Source: Paenibacillus sedimenti
Lineage (GTDB): Bacteria; Bacillota; Bacilli; Paenibacillales; NBRC-103111
Length of the DNA stretch: 64,000 nucleotides
NCBI RefSeq assembly: GCF_014534655.1
Contig: NZ_JACVVD010000017.1
Location: 1-64,000, forward strand
Reading direction: 5' to 3'
The notes under the pieces were generated by a model, which was not told where the DNA came from, made no database searches, and saw nothing but the letters and a program-made list of their open reading frames with translations. This document shows, piece by piece, positions 23,329 to 30,780 of this stretch (positions within the stretch are counted from its first letter, which is position 1; the number at the start of each line of letters is the position of its first letter). A program made the position numbers and the translations under genes.

Positions 23329-25005
23329 ATGAGAAACCGAATTGTATCCATAAGTTTGGTCACCGGAATGACGCTCCTGACGCTTATTGTCGCCGCATTT
23401 ATGGTGCCGGCGCTGTTGTTTCTTGCCGGAGTGCCAATGTTGAAGGCGGACTTTTGGCTCTCTGCAGCGCTCGCTATCTTGCTTGCCTGGATCGCATCGA
23501 AGAAGCTGGCGGAGGAGCGGCAAGTGACGGTTTTCGCCGTTTCTGTGGGCTTAAGCGCTTTGCTGTTTATTTGCGGCTTTATTGTATCCGGGTATTTCTA
23601 CGACTTATCCTACGACGGACAGGCCTATCATCAGGAAGCGATCATTCACTTGGCGGAAGGATGGAATCCCGTATACGACAAGGAAATCTCTCAGCCGACG
23701 GGAAATAGCATCTGGATTAACCACTATGCGAAGGCTGCCGAGATTGCAGCTGCTTCCATCTATGCGGCCACCGGTTTGATCGAGCATAGCAAGGTCATCA
23801 ACTTGATGGCAATGGCAGCTTCCGGCCTTCTCAGCTTGGGAGCGCTGCTGACCTTAAAGCCTGAGAACCGGGTCACCGCTTGGGTGGTGGCATTGCTGCT
23901 TGCGCTTAATCCGGTCAGCATGTACCAGTCGTTCACCTTTTATGTGGACGGGCTGCTGGGTTCGCTGCTGCTATGTCTGATTGCGCTCGGATGTTTGATT
24001 TGTACCCGCCCGGGGTGGCTGCTGCTTACGGTATATACGCTCGCGATGATTTTGACGATGAATATCAAATTCACCGCGATCGGTTATGCGGGCGTGCTGA
24101 CCGTAGGACTGCTTATTGCTCTATACATGAGCGAACAGTTCGTCAGGCTTAAGCAACTGTTTCGCGTTGCAGCCCTTGGAGGGATGATTGGCGTCCTGAT
24201 CGTCGGCTACAACCCGTACGTCACCAACACGCTGCATAAAGGGCATCCTTTTTACCCGCTTGCCGGGGAGAATGCCATTGATGTAGTGAAAAATTTTACG
24301 CCGCGAAATTTGGAGCGGATGAACCGCTTCGAGCAGGTCGCAGCCTCATACTTCGCTGAACCTATGGGCAACAGCACGGACAAGAAGCCGACCCAGTTCC
24401 AATGGCCGTTTACCTTTGAAGCTCAGCAGCTTCCGACCTTTGCCGAGACGGATGTGGCGGTCGCCGGCTTCGGGCCTTTGTTCAGCGGTGCGCTGGTTCT
24501 CGCCATCATCGCATTGATGCTAGCCTTCCGTAAGCGCCCGGGCATTACCTTGGCCGCCATCGGGGTCATTGCGCTGCTGGCTGCATCATCCTTTATCAAT
24601 CCGGCGGCCTGGTGGGCACGTTACGTGCCGCAGCTTTGGGCCGTACCCCTGATCTGCGTCTGGCTAGCTTTGTACCTGAAGGGCAACAAGCTCCTCAAAG
24701 GTGTCGGTATCGCGCTGACCGTTGTGATCGCCGCGAATTCGCTGTTGGTCAGCGGCTCCTACACAACCAAACAATGGGCCTGGAGTCAGGAACTGCGAAG
24801 CCAGCTCTCGCAGCTGCAAACGGTATCACAGCCGGTGAAAGCAGAATTTACATACAGCTGGTCCAACCGGGAACGGCTCAAAGCGTACGGCATCGCATTT
24901 ATAGAGGAAACGCCGCTTGCCTGCAACAGCGAAAAAGTGACGTTGTTTAAATCAGGCACTACGGTCTGTACGGATCAGCAAGGTATGCAAGCTAAAGCGC
25001 AGTAA
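23329..25005 (+). CDS. GT-C-type membrane glycosyltransferase
   Basis: A 558-residue protein with about eleven membrane helices. An acidic loop after the second to third helix (YDLSYDGQAYHQEAI, about residues 90-104) is the place where GT-C enzymes hold the catalytic Asp. GT-C transferases use polyprenyl-phosphate sugars on the outer membrane face. That makes it the natural consumer of the lipid-linked pentose made by the upstream genes. The start at 23329 follows GGGGAG by seven bases; an ATG 15 bases earlier is an alternative. It is followed after 15 bases by the glycosidase-like gene. Donor and acceptor are unknown. Confidence 0.75.
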   Translation: MRNRIVSISLVTGMTLLTLIVAAFMVPALLFLAGVPMLKADFWLSAALAILLAWIASKKLAEERQVTVFAVSVGLSALLFICGFIVSGYFYDLSYDGQAYHQEAIIHLAEGWNPVYDKEISQPTGNSIWINHYAKAAEIAAASIYAATGLIEHSKVINLMAMAASGLLSLGALLTLKPENRVTAWVVALLLALNPVSMYQSFTFYVDGLLGSLLLCLIALGCLICTRPGWLLLTVYTLAMILTMNIKFTAIGYAGVLTVGLLIALYMSEQFVRLKQLFRVAALGGMIGVLIVGYNPYVTNTLHKGHPFYPLAGENAIDVVKNFTPRNLERMNRFEQVAASYFAEPMGNSTDKKPTQFQWPFTFEAQQLPTFAETDVAVAGFGPLFSGALVLAIIALMLAFRKRPGITLAAIGVIALLAASSFINPAAWWARYVPQLWAVPLICVWLALYLKGNKLLKGVGIALTVVIAANSLLVSGSYTTKQWAWSQELRSQLSQLQTVSQPVKAEFTYSWSNRERLKAYGIAFIEETPLACNSEKVTLFKSGTTVCTDQQGMQAKAQ

Positions 25006-25020
25006 GCGGGGGAGGACATC

Positions 25021-27285
25021 ATGCACGTCATTTCGGTTAACAGAAGAATTGTGTTTGGGCTGATCGTTCTGGCCTTAACGGCAGTAGGCATCGCATTATG
25101 GGCTGAGGGCGGGCTGCCAAGCAGCTTGTTTAGCAGCGCTAAAAAGGAGATTCCTGCCTCAACTCTTCCAGTGTTCGAAGTGGGAGGCGTGAAGCAAACT
25201 TCAGCTTCCATGGATGGGCATTTGGCGGTTTACGACGGGACGGCGTGGAAGCCGAAGTTCTGGTCCGGGGTGAACCTGGGGGCTACGACTCCGGGGCACG
25301 CACCCGGGGAACTCAGTCCGAGCAAGGAAGATTACTTGCGTTGGTTCGGACAGATCAAGGAAATGAATGCAGATGTCATCCGGATTTATACGATTCTGCC
25401 GCCTCATTTCTATGAAGCGCTGGCGGAATTCAACGGCGGCCGCAAGGACCCGCTCTATATCCTGCAAGGCGTATGGGCGCCGGATGAACATCTCGTCGGG
25501 CCGAATGGTCAGGGCTTGGATGCGCTGCAGCCGGACACGATCGATCTGTTCAAGCAAGAAATTCGAGATGCCGTTCAAGTTATCCACGGAAAGCTGAAAA
25601 GAAAATCGGAGCCCGGTCATGCATCGGGCAGCTTCAACGCGGATGTGTCGCCTTACGTGCTCGGTTGGGTAATCGGCACCGAGTGGGATCCTTACGCCGT
25701 GAAAGCGACGAACGATGCGCATCCCGGCATGAATCCGTTCCAAGGCACCTATTTTCAGGCCGTTTCCGGCGCTTCGCCGTTTGAAAGCTGGCTGACCCAG
25801 ATGATGGATACGCTCGCTCAGGAAGATATGAAGTTCGGCTGGCAGCATCCGGTTTCGTTTACCAACTGGGTGACTACAGATCCGCTGACACACCCGAACG
25901 AGCCTGCGGACAACGAAGATTTGGTATCGGTTGATCCGATGCATGTTCAGCCATCAGCAGGCTGGAAGGCCGGATATTTTGCCTCGTATCATATTTATCC
26001 GTATTATCCGGATCTGCTGCGCTATGAGGACAAGTATCAGACTTACAAAGACAGTGAAGGCAATATCAATCCGTACGCAGGGTATCTGCACGATATGAGG
26101 GAGCATCATCGAGGCATTCCGCTGATCGTGGCAGAGTATGGCGTGCCGAGCTCGCGCGGAATGGCGCACTACGGTCCTTTAAACCGCAATCAGGGTATGC
26201 ATACGGAAAAGGAACAGGGGCAGATCAACGCCGATCTATACCGCAGCATTTATAACGAGAATTTTGACGGAGCGGTCCTGTTCGCCTGGCAGGATGAATG
26301 GTTCAAAATCACTTGGAATACCATGGAGCTGGATTCCCCTGCTGCCCGCCGACCGATGTGGCGCAACATGTTGACGAACGAGGAGCATTTTGGCCTCCTT
26401 GCGGTAGAACCGGGAAAATCCAAGGATGATACGATCGTGCTTGACGGGAAAACCGAAGACTGGGACCGCCGTAAAAACAACGTGAGCCGGGATTATCCGG
26501 GCTACAGTCTTACGGTCTCGCACGACGAAGCTTACCTTTATCTGTTGCTGAAAAATAAGAACGGCGATTGGAAGCCGGGGGAACAGCCGCTATATATCGG
26601 CTTTGATACGCTGGAAGGCGGGAGTGCGAAAGCGGACAAAGCGCCTGGCGTGAGCTTTAGCAGTGGGCAGGAGTTCGTCATGAAGCTTGGCGGGGAGAAG
26701 GATTCTTCCATCTATGTGGAAAGTTCGTACGATTACCATACCTGGCAGTACGGCTTCGTGAGCAAAATGATGCCTTGGCAGCAAGCCTGGTCGCGTGCGG
26801 GAAGCGGTCTCTTTCTGCCGTGGCGATTGCCGGTCAGCAAACCGCTGGTGCTGCCGCTAAGCAAGACGAAAGTGCCTTTCGAGGATGTCGAGATCGGTCA
26901 GCTGCATCCGGGCACGACAGACCCAGCAAACGCCGAGTTCAACAATTTGGCCGATTGGACAATTGCAGGGCCTGTGATTGAGGTTCGGCTGCCATGGCTG
27001 CTGCTCGGATTTACAGATCCAAGCACGCATCAGGTATGGCGCTATCCTTATGAAGCAGGCGCGTTCAAGATGACGGAAAGCAAGGCGGTCCGTGTCGAAC
27101 CGCATCTCTCCGGAAATCCGGAACCGGCGGAGCCGGCGATCTACAAGTGGGATAACTGGAACAAGCCGGCATCGCATGAACGTCTTAAAATGAGCTATCC
27201 GATCCTGAAGGAAGCGTTCGGCAAGCTCGGGAAGCAGCCGCCTAAAGCGGCGCTGTCAAGTGAAGCGGCCGCAACGAAGCCTTAG
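25021..27285 (+). CDS. Membrane-anchored glycosidase-like protein, paralogue of 12491-14716
   Basis: 754 residues with the same layout as the product of 12491-14716: N-terminal membrane anchor, clan GH-A-like barrel with Glu in LGWVIGTEWDPYAV (about 219) and in IPLIVAEYGVPSS (about 368), and a CBM9-like C-terminal sandwich (IVLDGKTEDWDRR, DEAYLYLLLKNK). Many blocks are shared, such as FTNWVTTDPL, YPYYPD, WQDEWFK and LLLGFTDPS. The GGGGGAGG site is ideal. It is last in the rightward operon. Its stop codon overlaps that of the convergent TIM-barrel gene. It probably acts on the surface glycan. Confidence 0.7.
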   Translation: MHVISVNRRIVFGLIVLALTAVGIALWAEGGLPSSLFSSAKKEIPASTLPVFEVGGVKQTSASMDGHLAVYDGTAWKPKFWSGVNLGATTPGHAPGELSPSKEDYLRWFGQIKEMNADVIRIYTILPPHFYEALAEFNGGRKDPLYILQGVWAPDEHLVGPNGQGLDALQPDTIDLFKQEIRDAVQVIHGKLKRKSEPGHASGSFNADVSPYVLGWVIGTEWDPYAVKATNDAHPGMNPFQGTYFQAVSGASPFESWLTQMMDTLAQEDMKFGWQHPVSFTNWVTTDPLTHPNEPADNEDLVSVDPMHVQPSAGWKAGYFASYHIYPYYPDLLRYEDKYQTYKDSEGNINPYAGYLHDMREHHRGIPLIVAEYGVPSSRGMAHYGPLNRNQGMHTEKEQGQINADLYRSIYNENFDGAVLFAWQDEWFKITWNTMELDSPAARRPMWRNMLTNEEHFGLLAVEPGKSKDDTIVLDGKTEDWDRRKNNVSRDYPGYSLTVSHDEAYLYLLLKNKNGDWKPGEQPLYIGFDTLEGGSAKADKAPGVSFSSGQEFVMKLGGEKDSSIYVESSYDYHTWQYGFVSKMMPWQQAWSRAGSGLFLPWRLPVSKPLVLPLSKTKVPFEDVEIGQLHPGTTDPANAEFNNLADWTIAGPVIEVRLPWLLLGFTDPSTHQVWRYPYEAGAFKMTESKAVRVEPHLSGNPEPAEPAIYKWDNWNKPASHERLKMSYPILKEAFGKLGKQPPKAALSSEAAATKP

Positions 27286-28157
27286 TTGCTTAATGCACGC
27301 CAGCCGGCATAATCATGAACGGCAATGCCCGAATAAGAAGGGTGACCTTGCAGCATGCTGTCGATGAGAGCCAGCTGGCGCTCCAATTCCGCCTTGCCTT
27401 CTTCATAGAATGTGATGTATGGGGTATCCGGCGCCGGGTTCGTTTCCACGCTGATCCATACCTTTTTCCCCAGACGGTCGCCCGTGGCAATTTCCTCCGC
27501 CGCTAAGGCAACCACGTCCTGCGCCTGATCTCGATAGGACATCAAGGCCGTTTCATCCAGCACGGCCATAATGGCTTCGCTGAGAGAGCCGCTTCCATCG
27601 GGAAGCTGAATGCTATCGAGCCAGAACGGCACGGCTGCGGCTGTCGTTAAAGTGGAATCCATTTTCACCAGCTCATTAAAATAGGCAAGAGATTGCTGCC
27701 AATTCACGGCAACCGCGTTTTGGTCAGCGGTCCATTCCGGCAGCAGGTAAGGTTCGATATCCACTTGAATCCCCGCAAACCGCTCGTTAACAAGCGCAGA
27801 CGCGTTGTAGGTTTTCACCCAATGGACCAGATCCGTAATTTTGTGCCGGTTTTCCGGAAGCGCCCAATTAGGAGCGCCATCCAGCGCGTTGACCTGAATA
27901 CCGTAGCCTGAAGCCTTTTTGATGAAGCTACGGTAAGCGCTTTGGGCAACAGCCGGGTTAACCTGTAAGAAAATGCGTCCTATCCGTTGACTTTTGGCAA
28001 ATTGCAAAATGTCGTTCCGTCCTGCGCTTGTGTTGATGAGCGAAGTATCCCATAGCCAAGTCGCCTTTGGCTTGTTGGACGCCAAAGAGTCCGCCGAGGG
28101 AAGGGACGAAGGCGTAAAGCCTGCCGACAACCACATGAGCATCACCATGATAAGCAT
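27282..28157 (-). CDS. Exported TIM-barrel glycosidase-like protein (paralogue of 7518-8447)
   Basis: A 291-residue protein with a hydrophobic N-terminal export segment, then the same blocks as the product of 7518-8447: TWLWDTSLI, RIFLQVNPAVAQSAYRSFI, IQVNALDGAPNW, FAGIQVDIEPYLLPEW, LMSYRDQAQD and GIAVHDYAGW. The conserved Asp-x-Glu (VDIEPY) could be catalytic. GGAGGG lies eleven bases before the ATG, and a minus-strand TATAAT lies further upstream (about 28193). The gene faces the rightward operon tail to tail with a four-base overlap of stops. Confidence 0.65.
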   Translation of the reverse strand: MLIMVMLMWLSAGFTPSSLPSADSLASNKPKATWLWDTSLINTSAGRNDILQFAKSQRIGRIFLQVNPAVAQSAYRSFIKKASGYGIQVNALDGAPNWALPENRHKITDLVHWVKTYNASALVNERFAGIQVDIEPYLLPEWTADQNAVAVNWQQSLAYFNELVKMDSTLTTAAAVPFWLDSIQLPDGSGSLSEAIMAVLDETALMSYRDQAQDVVALAAEEIATGDRLGKKVWISVETNPAPDTPYITFYEEGKAELERQLALIDSMLQGHPSYSGIAVHDYAGWRALSN

Positions 28158-28214
28158 TTCTATTTTTTCCCTCCGTACGATTTGATGCTTTTATTATACC
28201 AAAAGATTCCTCGG

Positions 28215-28240
28215 ACCGACTGATCCTGCAGTCGGTTTTT
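28215..28240 (+). terminator. Strong rightward terminator behind the antisense TIM-barrel gene
   Basis: ACCGACTG (28215-28222) and CAGTCGGT (28229-28236) form a perfect 8-bp stem followed by a T run. No rightward gene ends nearer than 27285, so the transcript of the rightward glycan operon may extend across the convergent gene to this point. Confidence 0.75.
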
Positions 28241-28263
28241 CTCATCTGGGGCTCATGTTAATA

Positions 28264-28292
28264 TTGACAACGGGTGAGACGAAAGTTATAAT
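28264..28292 (+). promoter_or_regulatory. Consensus SigA promoter of the TetR gene
   Basis: TTGACA (28264-28269) and TATAAT (28287-28292) with exactly 17 bases between, both perfect matches. The expected transcription start lies just before the operator at 28303. Confidence 0.8.
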
Positions 28293-28302
28293 TTTCTTTA
28301 AA

Positions 28303-28320
28303 TGTTAGTGATCACTAACA
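28303..28320. promoter_or_regulatory. TetR-type operator at its own promoter
   Basis: TGTTAGTGATCACTAACA is a perfect 18-bp palindrome just downstream of the predicted transcription start. Half-site GTTAGT recurs with the same 4-base spacing before the next gene. Confidence 0.75.
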
Positions 28321-28339
28321 GCGAGAAAGGGCTGAATAC

Positions 28340-28927
28340 GTGGAGACCAGCGACACGCTGAACAACAGAGACAAATTGCTGCTGGCAGCCATCGATCTAA
28401 TGGCGGAAAAGGGCTACAAAGGGGTATCTACGAAGGAAATTGCCGCTGCGGCCGGTGTCAGCGAGATGACATTGTTCCGTAATTTCGGCAGCAAGCTCAA
28501 TTTGCTGGAAGCAGCCGTTGACCGTTATCACTATAGCGGGGAAATGCAAATGATTTTTAATGAGAAGATCGTTTGGGACTTGCGGACAGACTTGCTGCTC
28601 ATCGGTCAGGCTTATCATGAGATCATGAACCGCAACCGCAAGATGATCCTCATCGTCCTCAAGGATCATGAATTGTCCGGCTTACGCGACAAGTCGCAGA
28701 AACATCCGCGGCAATTGCAGGAAATGTTGACGAACTATTTTAAGACCATGCAGCAGCAAAGCAAGTTGATTCCGACTAACGCCGAGGCGCAGGCGATCAC
28801 TTTCATGTGGATGAACTATGGGGCGTTCATGTCGAAACTGCTCAGCGGCGAATCGATCACAAGCGTGACCATGCAAGAGTTTATGGAGTCGAGTATTGAG
28901 TTATTCGCTAGGGCTTTAACCCCCTAG
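28340..28927 (+). CDS. TetR/AcrR-family repressor
   Basis: 195 residues. The N-terminal TetR HTH covers about residues 10-56 (RDKLLLAAIDLMAEKGYKGVSTKEIAAAAGVSEMTLFRNFGSK in short blocks), with the usual all-helical ligand domain after it. The GTG start follows AAAGGG by nine bases. A perfect palindrome at its promoter and a second copy before the downstream SRPBCC gene indicate autoregulation and control of that gene. The ligand is unknown. Confidence 0.85.
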   Translation: METSDTLNNRDKLLLAAIDLMAEKGYKGVSTKEIAAAAGVSEMTLFRNFGSKLNLLEAAVDRYHYSGEMQMIFNEKIVWDLRTDLLLIGQAYHEIMNRNRKMILIVLKDHELSGLRDKSQKHPRQLQEMLTNYFKTMQQQSKLIPTNAEAQAITFMWMNYGAFMSKLLSGESITSVTMQEFMESSIELFARALTP

Positions 28928-28945
28928 TTTTTTTACCATCAATAT

Positions 28946-28961
28946 GTTAGTTTGCACTAAC
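28946..28961. promoter_or_regulatory. Second TetR-type operator
   Basis: GTTAGTTTGCACTAAC has the same half-sites and 4-base spacer as the palindrome at 28303. It lies 12 bases before the ribosome site of the SRPBCC gene. Confidence 0.65.
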
Positions 28962-28986
28962 TAACAATTATCAAGGAGGCGGCGAT

Positions 28987-29586
28987 GTGATGAACGCCAA
29001 TGTGGCTGTATCAACCGGCAAAAGCTCTGAAGATTGGATGATGATTCTGGAACAGGAGGCAGCTAAAACATGGTCACACGATGAGATTGTTACGTATTTG
29101 AACGAGGCGTATGACACACCTCCGGAATGGAGTGAACTGATTGCTAGGGCATACGGACAAAAGCTCGGACGTAAACCCGTTGGCCTCACGGCATCGTCCG
29201 GTTTTCAGATCGGAGTTCGAAGGACGTTACCGCTGTCTAAGGAGCAATTATGGGCTTATTTGACCTCAACGGCCGGCATTCAATTATGGATAGGCGATAT
29301 GCCATTCCTGGAGCTCAAAGTTGGACACAAGTTTATAACCAAAGACGGCACATCCGGTGAATTGCGAGTCGTGAAACCATTAGAACAACTTCGTATGACA
29401 TGGCAGAGAAAGGACTGGGAACGAGCATCGACGCTGCAAATTCGTTTGCTGTCGGCCCATCCCGATAAGACAACCATCAGCATTCATCAGGAGAAACTGG
29501 AAGATCTGTTCGTCAGAGAACAAATGAAGCTGCACTGGGAAGAAGCAGCGGCCCAAATATTGGAACAATCAAAAGGAGATGAGTGA
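28987..29586 (+). CDS. SRPBCC/AHSA1-domain protein
   Basis: 199 residues. A helical N-terminal part (about 1-65, with TPPEWSELIARAYGQKLGRK) is followed by an SRPBCC/AHSA1 helix-grip domain (RRTLPLSKEQLWAYLTS, WIGDMP, LRMTWQRKDW, a hallmark of activator-of-Hsp90-like proteins), which binds hydrophobic ligands. The GTG at 28987 is seven bases after AAGGAGG; the ATG at 28990 is the alternative. It lies behind a TetR operator and ends before a terminator. The biological role is not known. Confidence 0.75.
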   Translation: MMNANVAVSTGKSSEDWMMILEQEAAKTWSHDEIVTYLNEAYDTPPEWSELIARAYGQKLGRKPVGLTASSGFQIGVRRTLPLSKEQLWAYLTSTAGIQLWIGDMPFLELKVGHKFITKDGTSGELRVVKPLEQLRMTWQRKDWERASTLQIRLLSAHPDKTTISIHQEKLEDLFVREQMKLHWEEAAAQILEQSKGDE

Positions 29587-29642
29587 GACCCTAACCATAA
29601 GCCGAACAGTAATTTAATCGGGTTCTGGGCTCTCATTAAGAT

Positions 29643-29680
29643 AAAGAGGAGCATGTAAAAATACACACTCCTCTTTTCTT
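29643..29680. terminator. Bidirectional terminator
   Basis: AAAGAGGAG (29643-29651) pairs with CTCCTCTTTT (29668-29677). A/T runs flank both sides, serving the SRPBCC gene and the convergent OB-like gene. Confidence 0.75.
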
Positions 29681-29691
29681 GCTGTTCAGCA

Positions 29692-30426
29692 TTATTCTTT
29701 TTGTATTTTCGAAGGATTGTTGATTTTGTAAGGTACGGGGTGCTTAGTGAGCTTCTTAGCTACGATTTTACCCTCAAATGTGATGGTATCCCCAATCGCT
29801 AGCTCCAATTTTTTTAGCGTCGTGCTGTGGCTGGACCAGGCTGCGCCGACTTCAGTTGCGGGGTCCGCGATGGAAACCGCCTCGTAGATGACGACTTCAT
29901 CTTCCGTATCGGAGAAATTGTTCGGAACCGTTGTGAACTCTTTGACGGTAGCGTTCATTTTGACTTTATCTTCCGGAAGCTCAAGTTTAGGTGCCTTTTC
30001 TTTTTTAGTGCTCCCTTTTGAAGCGGACGGGGCTTTTGGTTCTTCAATTTTGGTTTCCTCTACCGACGCTGTCTCAACTACTTGTTGTGATTCCTGCTGT
30101 ATTTCTTGTTCAACTACAACCTCTGACTCAACCGCTTCTTCCGCTGATGCCACAGGTTTTTGCCCATAGTTCGATGCCTGCATCTCCTTGAGGTAGGAGG
30201 GGTGAATACAGTGTTGTTGTTTGTTTTCGAATTCAATGACAGCGGTCATCTTATCGACGAAACCGATGATGTTGCAGGCCAGATTCGTGCCGCTTCCTTT
30301 ATAGAAAAACGCCTTTGTCTTGGATGCTTTCTCTGACAACAAGCCCCATTCTTTGCATTTTTCAATTTGTGCAGCCTCGTTCTCGAAGGCGTTGTACGTC
30401 TTGGGTTCGATAAATGCATGTACCAT
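29692..30426 (-). CDS. Hypothetical protein with acidic linker and OB-like C-terminus
   Basis: 244 residues in three parts. An N-terminal part of about 85 residues contains the block FIGFVDKMTAVIEF-like (IIGFVDKMTAVIEFENK). A Glu/Ser/Gln-rich, low-complexity linker (about 95-150) ends in a Lys-rich patch. A C-terminal beta-rich domain follows (MNATVKEFTTVPNNFSDTED, IGDTITFEGKIVAKKL) whose strand pattern suggests an OB fold. This resembles single-stranded nucleic-acid-binding or plasmid/phage accessory proteins, but no family is recognised. Only a weak AGGCGG site precedes the ATG. Confidence 0.6.
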   Translation of the reverse strand: MVHAFIEPKTYNAFENEAAQIEKCKEWGLLSEKASKTKAFFYKGSGTNLACNIIGFVDKMTAVIEFENKQQHCIHPSYLKEMQASNYGQKPVASAEEAVESEVVVEQEIQQESQQVVETASVEETKIEEPKAPSASKGSTKKEKAPKLELPEDKVKMNATVKEFTTVPNNFSDTEDEVVIYEAVSIADPATEVGAAWSSHSTTLKKLELAIGDTITFEGKIVAKKLTKHPVPYKINNPSKIQKE

Positions 30427-30448
30427 ATCTTTTTCTTTTTCCGCCTTT

Positions 30449-30631
30449 CTATTTATATGATACTATTTTACCATTTTTTCGCGGATTTGAATCTCCAATG
30501 ATTATCCCAATGTTCGCAGTTCTTTGCCTACTTGCATTTTCATTATCATGCAATTGAACTGAACACTCTACAATGGTGCCGTCATTGAGATAGTTCATAT
30601 GAAAATAGCGGAAAAGTTCATAATGATCCAT
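30449..30631 (-). CDS. Possible small protein
   Basis: A 60-residue open frame starting MDHYELFRYFHMNYLND. Its composition is protein-like, but the ribosome site is poor and there is no homologue I can recall. It could be a remnant. It and the region to 30760 are otherwise empty. Confidence 0.25.
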   Translation of the reverse strand: MDHYELFRYFHMNYLNDGTIVECSVQLHDNENASRQRTANIGIIIGDSNPRKNGKIVSYK

Positions 30632-30780
30632 ATTTTCCAGTTGTTGAAAGCCCTTTCATGAGGTAACTTTAAACACCTGAGGGGGTGGTTAAATGAAGCT
30701 CGACGGCAGTTCCCACTGTACATAGGCATATTGAACGGATATTAGCAACATGTATTCCAAACTCGTTAAGGAGGGATTTC

